From NCBI GenBank assembly GCA_023150195.1, contig JAKLLI010000075.1:2645-11550 (forward strand): a DNA stretch of 8,906 bases, in the 5' to 3' direction. Under the pieces are notes generated by a model, which saw only the letters and a program-made list of their open reading frames with translations, did no database searches and had not been told where the DNA came from. Both the position numbers and the translations under genes were made by a program. Below are positions 1 through 8,906 of the stretch, one piece after another; positions within the stretch are counted from its first letter, which is position 1; every line of letters starts with the position of its first letter. Origin of the DNA: Azonexus sp. GTDB lineage: Bacteria; Pseudomonadota; Gammaproteobacteria; Burkholderiales; Rhodocyclaceae.

Positions 1-867
1 ACCTTGGGCGGTGGCTTTGAATTGGATCCGTTTGATCTGGGTGTTGCACCGGTGTCGGATCGCCATGGATTGAAAATTCTTTTGGTGGAAGATAACCCTG
101 TCAATCAAGAATTGGCTTTGCGTTTGATCGAACGTAAAGGGCACCAGGTCAAGGTTGCCAATAACGGTCAGGAAGCTGTGGATTTATTCGAGGCCGGTGC
201 CTTCGATCTGATTCTGATGGACATGCAGATGCCGGTCATGGGCGGGATTGAGGCGACGGAAACCATTCGTTCCCGAGAGATGCGGCGAAGCTGGGTTGTT
301 TCCCATGAATTCAAGCCGGTGCACATTATTGCCATGACTGCCAATGTCATGAGCAGCGATCGGGATCGTTGTTTAGAGGCAGGTATGAATGACTACCTGG
401 CCAAGCCGCTGCGCCCGGAAGAGTTGTACGCAGCCATCGATCGGGCGACCGGTGTGGCGGTGGCTGAAGATTCGGTCCCCTTGATGGCACCCATCAGCCT
501 TGGGGAAAGTTCGCCGAGCGGTATCAATCTGCAGGCGGCGCTCGACGATATCGGCGATGTCGACCTGTTTGTCACCATGGCGAACATGTTCTTGCTCGAA
601 TGGGACAATCATCTTGAGCGTCTCCAGGAGGCCGTGCAGCGCCAGGATGTCAATGCATTGCGCATGAATGCGCATACGCTGAAAAGTTTGCTTGCCATGT
701 TTCATGCCGATCAGGCGCGTCCGATCGCGGTTGAGTTGGAGGCCATGGCGCTCAATGGGAGTGTTGATTGGAGCCTGGCTAAGGTGCGTCAGTCAGTGTT
801 GGTGGCCGAGATGGCACGGATTCATCCGCTGTTGAGCACGTATGTTGAAACTCGCGTAATGCCTTGA
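1..867 (+). CDS. Hybrid sensor kinase or response regulator, C-terminal part (receiver + HPt domains), 5' truncated by window edge
   Basis: The frame is open at the left edge, so the true start lies outside; a TTG at position 4 has no visible ribosome site and I do not take it as the start. Numbering from that TTG, residues about 23-147 form a receiver (REC) domain: acidic D30 in LLVEDNPVNQ, phospho-acceptor D73 in ILMDMQMPVMGG, switch threonine T112 in AMTAN, and K134 in YLAKP. Residues about 175-275 form an HPt domain with the phosphorylatable H224 in NAHTLKSLLAMFHA. The glycine that usually follows the HPt lysine is serine here. REC followed by HPt at a protein's C-terminus is the arrangement of hybrid histidine kinases that run a His-Asp-His relay, so an upstream sensor and kinase core is likely but not visible. 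The input signal is unknown. The gene ends 117 bases before carA and is not obviously related to it in function. Confidence 0.85.
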   Translation, partial: TLGGGFELDPFDLGVAPVSDRHGLKILLVEDNPVNQELALRLIERKGHQVKVANNGQEAVDLFEAGAFDLILMDMQMPVMGGIEATETIRSREMRRSWVVSHEFKPVHIIAMTANVMSSDRDRCLEAGMNDYLAKPLRPEELYAAIDRATGVAVAEDSVPLMAPISLGESSPSGINLQAALDDIGDVDLFVTMANMFLLEWDNHLERLQEAVQRQDVNALRMNAHTLKSLLAMFHADQARPIAVELEAMALNGSVDWSLAKVRQSVLVAEMARIHPLLSTYVETRVMP

Positions 868-869
868 AT

Positions 870-899
870 TTGCCTGAAAAGCCCCTTTTCGGCTAGAAT
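870..899 (+). promoter_or_regulatory. Candidate sigma70-type promoter for carAB
   Basis: TTGCCT at 870-875 (4 of 6 bases match the -35 consensus) and TAGAAT at 894-899 (5 of 6 match the -10 consensus) are separated by 18 bases. Transcription would start near 906 and give a leader of about 80 bases before carA. It lies just after the stop of the upstream signalling gene, where a promoter for the biosynthetic operon is expected. This is a call by eye from consensus boxes only. A short inverted repeat, GAAAAG-CCC-CTTTTC (876-890), fills most of the spacer; whether it matters is unknown. Confidence 0.45.
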
Positions 900-916
900 G
901 CGAAGGTTTGAAAGCA

Positions 917-946
917 CAAGCGGGGAGGCGCGAGCCTTCCCGCTTG
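917..946 (+). promoter_or_regulatory. Leader RNA hairpin upstream of carA
   Basis: CAAGCGGGGAGGC (917-929) pairs with GCCTTCCCGCTTG (934-946) over 13 base pairs, with one G-U wobble, closing on a GCGA (GNRA-type) tetraloop. No T-run follows (the next bases are GCACATGAAAATAAG), so it does not look like an intrinsic terminator. If the promoter at 870-899 is right, the hairpin begins about 11 bases from the 5' end of the carAB transcript and ends 26 bases before the carA ribosome site. A role in mRNA stability, attenuation or protein binding is possible; none is shown by the sequence. Confidence 0.5.
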
Positions 947-971
947 GCACATGAAAATAAGCAGAAATTCT

Positions 972-978
972 AGGAGAG
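972..978 (+). promoter_or_regulatory. Ribosome binding site of carA, supports the GTG start
   Basis: AGGAGAG lies 6 bases upstream of the GTG at 985. This spacing fixes a GTG start for carA. An ATG at 951 opens a different frame and has no comparable site. Confidence 0.75.
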
Positions 979-984
979 CCGGTC

Positions 985-2142
985 GTGTCATTGCTGCCCT
1001 CATTTACTCCCGCCATTCTCGCCCTCGCCGACGGAACGGTTTTCAAGGGGCAATCCATCGGCGCAGATGGTTTGACCAGTGGCGAAGTTGTGTTCAATAC
1101 AGCGATGTCCGGGTATCAGGAAATCCTGACGGACCCCTCCTACTGTCGTCAAATTGTTACCCTGACCTATCCGCATATTGGCAATACCGGCTGCAATGCC
1201 GAGGATTTTGAATCCGATGCCAACTACGCAGCGGGTCTGGTCATTCGTGACTTGCCGCAACTGGCGTCCAGTTGGCGTAGTCAGGATGATTTGTCGTCCT
1301 ACCTGAAAAAGCATGGCATTGTCGCCATTGCCGGGATCGATACGCGCAAGCTCACGCGAGTGCTCCGTGAAAAGGGGGCTCAGGCGGGTTGTATTTTGGC
1401 TGGCGATGTCGATGAGTCCAAGGCGCTGGCGATGGCGCGAGCCTTTCCGGGCCTGGCAGGGATGGATTTGGCCAAGGTGGTGTCTGCCAAGGCTGGCTAT
1501 GCCTGGACGGAAGCTGAGTGGAGCTTGACGGGTTACAAGCAGGCGGTAGAGGCGCGTTTTCACGTCGTGGCGTATGACTTTGGTGTCAAGCGCAACATCT
1601 TGCGGATGCTTGCCGAGCGTGGCGTCAAATTGACCGTGGTGCCTGCGCAAACACCGGCGGCGGATGTCTTGGCGATGAATCCGGATGGGGTATTCCTGTC
1701 CAATGGGCCGGGCGATCCGGAGCCTTGTGAGTATGCCATCAGCGCCATTCGGGAATTCCTGGATCGTGGTGTGCCGACCTTTGGTATTTGCTTGGGCCAC
1801 CAGTTGCTGGCGCTGGCTTCCGGCGCGAAGACGCTGAAGATGAAGTTCGGTCACCATGGTGCCAATCATCCGGTCAAGGATATGGATACCGGGCAGGTGC
1901 TCATCACCAGTCAGAATCATGGTTTTGCGGTCGACGCGGATTCCTTGCCGGAAAATCTGCGTGCGACGCATGTGTCGCTTTTTGATGGTTCGCTGCAAGG
2001 CATCGCCCGTACCGATGTGCCCGCTTTCTCCTTTCAGGGGCACCCGGAAGCCAGTCCCGGTCCGCATGATGTGGCCTACCTATTCGACCGCTTCCTTGAC
2101 TGCATGACGCGTGGCGTCGCAGCGCTGAACAACGCGCAATAA
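985..2142 (+). CDS. carA: Carbamoyl-phosphate synthase small subunit (glutamine amidotransferase)
   Basis: This cytoplasmic subunit hydrolyses glutamine and passes ammonia through a tunnel to CarB, which makes carbamoyl phosphate for pyrimidine and arginine synthesis. The product is 385 residues, close to the usual 380-390. Residues about 8-150 are the CarA-specific N-terminal domain, with [20 protein letters not shown] and [19 protein letters not shown]. Residues about 190-375 are a class I glutamine amidotransferase domain. The catalytic triad is complete: nucleophile C269 in [12 protein letters not shown], then H353 and E355 in [13 protein letters not shown], the same numbers as in E. coli CarA. 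The oxyanion-hole region SNGPGDP is present. The start is GTG with AGGAGAG 6 bases upstream. carB follows after 15 bases, so the two form an operon, probably driven by the promoter at 870-899 and preceded by a leader hairpin. TTG leucine codons are frequent here, unlike in carB. Confidence 0.97.
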   Translation: MSLLPSFTPAILALADGTVFKGQSIGADGLTSGEVVFNTAMSGYQEILTDPSYCRQIVTLTYPHIGNTGCNAEDFESDANYAAGLVIRDLPQLASSWRSQDDLSSYLKKHGIVAIAGIDTRKLTRVLREKGAQAGCILAGDVDESKALAMARAFPGLAGMDLAKVVSAKAGYAWTEAEWSLTGYKQAVEARFHVVAYDFGVKRNILRMLAERGVKLTVVPAQTPAADVLAMNPDGVFLSNGPGDPEPCEYAISAIREFLDRGVPTFGICLGHQLLALASGAKTLKMKFGHHGANHPVKDMDTGQVLITSQNHGFAVDADSLPENLRATHVSLFDGSLQGIARTDVPAFSFQGHPEASPGPHDVAYLFDRFLDCMTRGVAALNNAQ

Positions 2143-2157
2143 GGCGAGAGTAAAGAA

Positions 2158-5364
<3,207 letters not shown>

Positions 5365-5375
5365 GCCGTATCAAG

Positions 5376-5418
5376 ACCGCCGGCAAGCCCGTTTCGGGCT
5401 GTCGGCGGTTTTCCTTTT
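5376..5418 (+). terminator. Rho-independent terminator after carB, upstream of greA
   Basis: ACCGCCGGCA (5376-5385) pairs with TGTCGGCGGT (5400-5409) over 10 base pairs including one G-U. After one bulged A, GCCC (5387-5390) pairs with GGGC (5396-5399) around a GTTTC loop. The T-rich tract TTTTCCTTTT runs through 5409-5418. The hairpin starts 12 bases after the carB stop, and the tract ends only 3 bases before the greA ribosome site. It should therefore end or attenuate carAB transcription and set how much reaches greA. The T-tract is broken by CC, so read-through is plausible. Confidence 0.85.
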
Positions 5419-5430
5419 ATAGGGATAATC

Positions 5431-5907
5431 ATGAGCAAGATTCCGTTGACCGTTGCCGGTGCCGAAAAACTGCGCGAAGAGTTGCATCGACTAAAAACTG
5501 TTGATCGCCCCTGGGTGATTGCGGCCATTGCCGAAGCACGTTCGCATGGTGATTTGTCCGAAAACGCTGAATACGATGCGGCCAAGGAGCGTCAGGGATT
5601 TATCGAGGGGCGGATTCAGGAGGTCGAAGGCAAGCTGTCGAATGCCCAGATTATCGACCCCAAGTTGCTGGATGCCGACGGACGCTGTGTGTTTGGCGCC
5701 ACGATCGAGATTGAAGATCAGGATTCCGCCGTGGTCGTCACTTATCAAATTGTTGGTGAAGACGAAGCGGATATCAAGGTCGGAAAAATTTCCGTCAATT
5801 CGCCGATGGCTCGTGCCTTGATTGGAAAATACGCTGGCGACATCGCTCAGGTTCAGGCGCCCGGCGGTCTGCGCGAATACGAGATTCTGGACGTCCGTTA
5901 CGAATAA
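5431..5907 (+). CDS. greA: Transcription elongation factor GreA
   Basis: GreA enters the secondary channel of RNA polymerase and stimulates cleavage of backtracked RNA, rescuing stalled complexes. The product is 158 residues, the same length as in E. coli. Residues 1-75 form the antiparallel coiled coil; its tip carries the acidic pair D41 and E44 in [12 protein letters not shown], which helps hold the catalytic magnesium. Residues about 80-158 are the C-terminal FKBP-like domain, with [13 protein letters not shown] and [12 protein letters not shown] start with AGGG (5421-5424) 6 bases upstream. The gene directly follows the carB terminator, so it depends on read-through or on a promoter within the end of carB; I could not identify a convincing one. 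The DUF4149 gene begins 4 bases after its stop and is probably co-transcribed. Confidence 0.97.
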   Translation: MSKIPLTVAGAEKLREELHRLKTVDRPWVIAAIAEARSHGDLSENAEYDAAKERQGFIEGRIQEVEGKLSNAQIIDPKLLDADGRCVFGATIEIEDQDSAVVVTYQIVGEDEADIKVGKISVNSPMARALIGKYAGDIAQVQAPGGLREYEILDVRYE

Positions 5908-5911
5908 ATCG

Positions 5912-6373
5912 ATGCGCCGTCTGACAGAATCCCTCTACGTGCTGCTAATTACCCTTTGGGTCGGTGGCTTGTGGGCAGTTGGCTATCTGGTGGCACCCAC
6001 CCTTTTTCAGCAATTACCAGATCGGCAATTGGCAGGCGTGATTGCCGGCAAATTGTTTTCCTGGATGGCGCTATTTGGCTTGGCGACGGGCGTCTACCTC
6101 ATCGTGTTTCTCTTGGTGCGCTGGGGAGGTGCTGCGCTCAAGCGAGCTGTATTCTGGATCGCCGGCATCATGTTGTTGATGGCGGGCATTCAATTGCTGG
6201 GGATACAGCCGCTGATGGCGCAACTCAAGCTGGATGCCCTACTCAAAGATGTGATGGAAAGCGTGCTACGCGACCGCTTTGCGACTTGGCATGGCATTTC
6301 CAGCATTCTTTATTTGATGCAAAGTCTGCTGGGGCTGTGGCTCGCCGTTGGCAGCGGTCGCGGATTACGCTGA
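5912..6373 (+). CDS. DUF4149-type small integral membrane protein
   Basis: This is a 153-residue protein with four predicted transmembrane helices at about 8-30, 48-68, 78-98 and 129-147, and a WHG motif (126-128) just before the last helix. These traits and its place after greA fit the DUF4149 family; its function is unknown, and I infer the family from pattern rather than from a search. The frame is also open upstream inside greA, but the ATG at 5912 gives a protein starting MRRLTESLYV directly before helix 1, as expected. No clear ribosome site precedes this ATG. With a gap of only 4 bases after the greA stop, translational coupling to greA is likely. Its TGA stop abuts the stop of the convergent yhbY. 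Confidence 0.8.
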   Translation: MRRLTESLYVLLITLWVGGLWAVGYLVAPTLFQQLPDRQLAGVIAGKLFSWMALFGLATGVYLIVFLLVRWGGAALKRAVFWIAGIMLLMAGIQLLGIQPLMAQLKLDALLKDVMESVLRDRFATWHGISSILYLMQSLLGLWLAVGSGRGLR

Positions 6374-6730
6374 TCAACCCTGGAAGCTGCGTTTGGTGCG
6401 ACGGGGGGCGCTGCGGGATGAGCGTTCGTTGGCCGGCGATGTTTTGGCAGCGGCTTTCTCTTCGTTCGGCCGATAGACCACCAGCAGCTTTCCAATGTGT
6501 TGAACAGCAGCGGCACCAAGCGTTTGACAAATGGTTTCCAGAAAACTCAGCCGGTTTTCACGGCTGTCGCCATAGACCCGGATTTTGATCAGTTCGTGGG
6601 CTTTGAGGCAGACGTCGATTTCCTTGAGAACCGATTCAGTCAGCCCGCTTTCGGAAATCGAGACAACGGGATTCAGACCATGGGCATGAGCACGCAATTC
6701 GGCGCGCTGTGCAGACGATAATTGAAGCAT
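6374..6730 (-). CDS. yhbY: YhbY-family CRM-domain RNA-binding protein (ribosome assembly factor)
   Basis: YhbY is a small CRM-domain protein associated with pre-50S ribosomal particles in E. coli. The product is 118 residues from ATG at 6730; E. coli YhbY has 97. Residues about 1-95 are the CRM domain, with [36 protein letters not shown] and GKLLVVYRP. The GLTE, HELIK and IGK.LV.YRP blocks match the family. The extra length is a basic, Ser/Arg/Lys-rich and probably disordered tail after about residue 95, which may bind RNA. A TTG at 6736 would add two residues, but GAAAGG (6742-6737 on this strand) sits 6 bases before the ATG and none before the TTG, so I chose the ATG. It is divergent from rlmE and convergent with the DUF4149 gene, the same relative place as in gammaproteobacteria. 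Confidence 0.93.
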   Translation of the reverse strand: MLQLSSAQRAELRAHAHGLNPVVSISESGLTESVLKEIDVCLKAHELIKIRVYGDSRENRLSFLETICQTLGAAAVQHIGKLLVVYRPNEEKAAAKTSPANERSSRSAPRRTKRSFQG

Positions 6731-6761
6731 AGACAACCTTTCAAAAACGGCATTTTACCGA
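6731..6761. promoter_or_regulatory. Divergent yhbY / rlmE start region
   Basis: Only 31 bases separate the two start codons, so promoter elements must extend into the neighbouring genes. On the minus strand, TAAAAT (6757-6752) could be a -10 box for yhbY, without a good -35 box. On the plus strand, GATAAT (6717-6722, inside yhbY) could be a -10 box for rlmE, also without a good -35 box. Both are weak calls by eye. I see no strong ribosome site before rlmE. Confidence 0.25.
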
Positions 6762-7379
6762 ATGAGCAGAACCAGAACCAGTAAAGCGTGGATGCGTGAG
6801 CATATTAACGATCCTTACGTACAGCAGGCCAAGAAAGAGGGCTGGCGTTCGCGGGCAGCCTTCAAGTTGATGGAAATCGACGACAAGGACAAATTGCTTC
6901 GGCGGGAAGAGGTCGTGGTCGATCTCGGGGCGACACCAGGGGGCTGGTCCCAGGTGGCAAGCAAGCGTGTTGGTGAAGCGGGGATGGTCTTTGCTTTGGA
7001 TCTGCTCGAAATGGAACCGATTCATGGTGTTCATTTCATTCAGGGCGATTTTCGTGAAGACGAGGTGCTCACCCAGCTGGAGGCTTTGCTTGGAGATCGT
7101 CAGGTGGGCCTTGTAATGTCGGACATGGCCCCCAATATGTCGGGGGTGCCCTTGGTTGATCAAGCCCGTGTCATGCATCTGGCCGAGTTGGGTTTGGAGT
7201 TTTCTCGAGCCCATTTGAAACCGGATGGTGCTTTTCTGGTCAAAGTCTTCCAAGGGACTGACTACGAGAATTTTGTCAAAGCCATGCGGGAAACCTTCAA
7301 GCAGGTGCTTGTGCGCAAGCCGGATGCGTCCCGCGACCGTAGTCCCGAGATTTACCTGTTAGGGCGCACATTGCGCTGA
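6762..7379 (+). CDS. rlmE: 23S rRNA (uridine-2'-O)-methyltransferase RlmE (FtsJ/RrmJ)
   Basis: RlmE uses S-adenosylmethionine to methylate the 2'-OH of U2552 (E. coli numbering) in the A-loop of 23S rRNA, a late step in 50S assembly. The product is 205 residues; E. coli has 209. The Rossmann-fold SAM motif [13 protein letters not shown] is at residues 52-64; a threonine stands where the second alanine of the common GAAPGG usually is. The catalytic set K35 (RAAFKLMEI), D121 ([10 protein letters not shown]), K161 (FLVKVFQG) and E196 (RSPEIYLLG) is complete. ATG start giving [10 protein letters not shown]; the upstream ribosome site is poor. ftsH follows after 55 bases. The rlmE-ftsH pairing is conserved in proteobacteria and usually forms a heat-shock operon; I did not find a convincing sigma32 promoter by eye. 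Confidence 0.96.
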   Translation: MSRTRTSKAWMREHINDPYVQQAKKEGWRSRAAFKLMEIDDKDKLLRREEVVVDLGATPGGWSQVASKRVGEAGMVFALDLLEMEPIHGVHFIQGDFREDEVLTQLEALLGDRQVGLVMSDMAPNMSGVPLVDQARVMHLAELGLEFSRAHLKPDGAFLVKVFQGTDYENFVKAMRETFKQVLVRKPDASRDRSPEIYLLGRTLR

Positions 7380-7421
7380 TAGTTTTGATTAGAATGACGT
7401 TTTTATCGCTCGACGCTTCGC

Positions 7422-7429
7422 AAGGAGAG
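7422..7429 (+). promoter_or_regulatory. Ribosome binding site of ftsH, supports the TTG start
   Basis: AAGGAGAG ends 5 bases before the TTG at 7435, and its AAGGAG core ends 7 bases before it. The first in-frame ATG (7444) would be 14-16 bases away, too far. This makes TTG the likely start of FtsH, giving MNNMFKNLAI. Confidence 0.75.
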
Positions 7430-7434
7430 CAAGC

Positions 7435-8906
7435 TTGAACAACATGTTCAAAAACCTCGCAATCTGGATGGTCATTGGTTTGGTTCTGATGACCGTTTTC
7501 AACCAATTCAATAATCGCCAGGTCGCGACGGGGGCCATCGAGTATTCCCAATTTATTGAAGAGGTCAAACAGGGACGGATTTCCAAGGTGGTGATGGAGG
7601 GGCGTACGCTCAAAGCCACGACCAGCGAGGGCAAGCGGATTACGACCTATGCGCCGCCTGATCTATGGCTCGTTTCAGATCTGCTCAAAAACGGCGTGAA
7701 AATTGAAGCCAAGCCCGACGAAGAGCCCTCTTTCCTGATGAACCTGTTTGTCAGCTGGTTCCCGATGCTGCTATTGATCGGCGTCTGGGTATTTTTCAGA
7801 GGCCCAGAACGTGGTGACTTTCGCCGATGTGGCGGGTTGCGACGAAGCGAAGGAAGAAGTTCAGGAGATTGTGGATTTCCTTCGTGACCCTTCCAAATTC
7901 CAGAAGCTGGGCGGACGCATTCCCAAGGGCGTGTTGATGGTGGGCAATCCGGGTACCGGTAAGACCTTGTTGGCCAAGGCGATCGCGGGTGAGGCCAAGG
8001 TACCTTTCTTCTCGATTTCCGGCTCTGATTTCGTTGAGATGTTTGTTGGTGTCGGCGCGGCGCGCGTACGCGACATGTTTGAAAACGCCAAAAAGCACGC
8101 CCCTTGCATTATTTTTATCGACGAAATTGACGCGGTTGGCCGCCATCGTGGCGCGGGGTTGGGCGGCGGCAACGACGAGCGTGAACAAACGCTGAATCAG
8201 TTGCTCGTGGAAATGGATGGTTTTGAGGGCCATTCCGGAATCATCGTGATTGCCGCCACCAACCGTCCGGACATTCTTGACCCAGCATTGCTGCGCCCGG
8301 GTCGTTTTGATCGCCAGGTCGTGGTGCCTTTGCCGGATATTCGTGGGCGCGAGGAAATTCTCAAGGTTCATATGCGGAAGGTGCCTGTCGCTGGTGACAT
8401 CAAAGCGGATGTTATTGCGCGCGGAACGCCAGGATTTTCCGGTGCCGATTTGGCGAATCTGGTTAACGAAGCTGCTTTGTTCGCGGCGCGACGTAACAAA
8501 CGTCTTGTCGATATGGACGATTTCGAGATGGCCAAGGACAAGATCATGATGGGCGCAGAGCGTCGGAGCATGGTCATGACTGAGGAAGAGAAGCTCAATA
8601 CGGCGTATCACGAATCTGGCCATGCGGTCATTGCCAAATTGATGCCCAAGTCGGATCCTGTGCATAAAGTAACGATCATTCCGCGTGGACGCGCCTTGGG
8701 CTTGACGATGCAATTGCCGGAACAAGATCGCTATGCTTACGATCGTCAGTATCTGATGAGCCGTATCGCTGTGCTCTTTGGTGGACGTATCGCCGAAGAA
8801 TTGTTCATGAACCAGATGACTACCGGAGCCTCCAATGATTTCGAGCGGGCAACGGCCATGGCGCGTGACATGGTGACCCGCTACGGGATGTCGGATCTCG
8901 GTGTCA
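7435..8906 (+). pseudogene. ftsH: ATP-dependent zinc metalloprotease FtsH, frame broken near 7798 and 3' end outside the window
   Basis: FtsH is a membrane-anchored AAA+ protease that degrades misfolded membrane proteins and regulators. First segment, 7435-7797: 121 normal residues with TM1 (about 5-22), a periplasmic domain (about 25-98) and TM2 (about 101-121, ending GVWVFF). The frame then reads 29 foreign residues to a TGA at 7885-7887. Second segment, from about 7799 in the next frame to the window end: [19 protein letters not shown], Walker A GNPGTGKT (7943-7966), Walker B IIFIDEID (8108-8131), the [18 protein letters not shown] region, zinc site HESGH (8609-8623) and the third zinc ligand Asp in [10 protein letters not shown] (8837-8839). 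The second segment has no internal stop. Against a typical FtsH, about 30 residues (90 bases) should stand between GVWVFF and TFADVAG; only 19 bases do, so roughly 71 are missing, a number not divisible by 3. The gene is cut by the window edge before its C-terminal tail. It may be a real mutation or an assembly error. Confidence 0.85.
7792..7816 (+). other. Frame-break junction in ftsH (lost glycine-rich linker)
   Basis: TTT TTC (7792-7797) closes TM2. The next bases, AGAGGCCCAGAACGTGGTG, make sense only if one base is skipped: GAG GCC CAG AAC GTG GTG then reads E-A-Q-N-V-V straight into TFADVAG. The usual segment of the MRQMQGGG...SFGKSRARM type is absent. A +1 shift, or loss of one T from the T5 run at 7792-7796, would restore an open frame but give an FtsH almost without a linker. 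An alternative internal start is GTG at 7811, with AGAGG (7798-7802) 8 bases upstream, which would give a soluble AAA+ protease. Both readings are speculative. Confidence 0.7.

Noticed and set aside
876..890. Inverted repeat GAAAAG-CCC-CTTTTC as a terminator of the upstream signalling gene
   Set aside because: The stem is short and A/T-rich, no T-run follows, and it overlaps the likely carA promoter spacer.
951..1211. An 86-codon plus-strand frame starting at ATG 951 as a carA leader peptide
   Set aside because: It has no ribosome site, runs far into carA in another frame, and has no run of Arg codons or attenuator arrangement of the expected kind.
1000..2067. A 355-codon minus-strand open frame opposite carA
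   Set aside because: carA on the plus strand has its full catalytic triad and normal length; the antisense translation is rich in Arg, His and Gln with no family likeness.
5822..5911. Extension of the DUF4149 protein upstream into greA
   Set aside because: The extra residues overlap greA out of frame, lack hydrophobic or family-like character, and the ATG at 5912 places helix 1 at the expected position.
7796..8725. A 309-codon minus-strand open frame opposite ftsH
   Set aside because: It is the shadow of the intact FtsH AAA+/protease segment on the plus strand, with no recognisable motif.

Overview
The window reads as ordinary chromosome of a betaproteobacterium, most likely from the Rhodocyclales (Dechloromonas/Azonexus type). 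I infer this from protein sequence likeness and from gene order: carA-carB-greA-DUF4149, then yhbY on the opposite strand, then rlmE-ftsH. As far as I know this layout is common in Betaproteobacteria, and the greA/yhbY/rlmE/ftsH part is also seen in gammaproteobacteria. I see no CRISPR array, tRNA, rRNA, insertion sequence or phage gene.

Layout. Positions 1-867 hold the 3' end of a hybrid signalling protein (receiver plus HPt domains), cut by the window edge. Positions 868-984 hold a likely sigma70-type promoter and a strong 13-bp hairpin in the carA leader. carA (985-2142) and carB (2158-5364) encode both subunits of carbamoyl-phosphate synthase, which feeds pyrimidine and arginine synthesis. 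A well-formed intrinsic terminator follows carB at once, and greA (5431-5907, transcript cleavage factor) begins just after it. A small four-helix membrane protein of the DUF4149 type (5912-6373) follows greA with a 4-base gap. It meets the oppositely oriented yhbY (6374-6730, ribosome assembly factor) with no gap between the stop codons. rlmE (6762-7379, 23S rRNA 2'-O-methyltransferase) diverges from yhbY across 31 bases and leads into ftsH (7435 to the window end, membrane AAA+ metalloprotease).

The one clear abnormality is in ftsH. After the second transmembrane helix the reading frame is lost. The AAA+ and protease part continues intact in the next frame from about 7799, with roughly 70 bases missing compared with the usual FtsH. 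The lost stretch encodes the glycine-rich linker between the membrane anchor and the AAA+ ring. Everything on either side looks intact, so the lesion is either very recent, an assembly or sequencing error, or (less likely) a real split gene. Apart from this I found no sign of a new biological system. The remaining findings are regulatory structures and compositional observations of modest interest.
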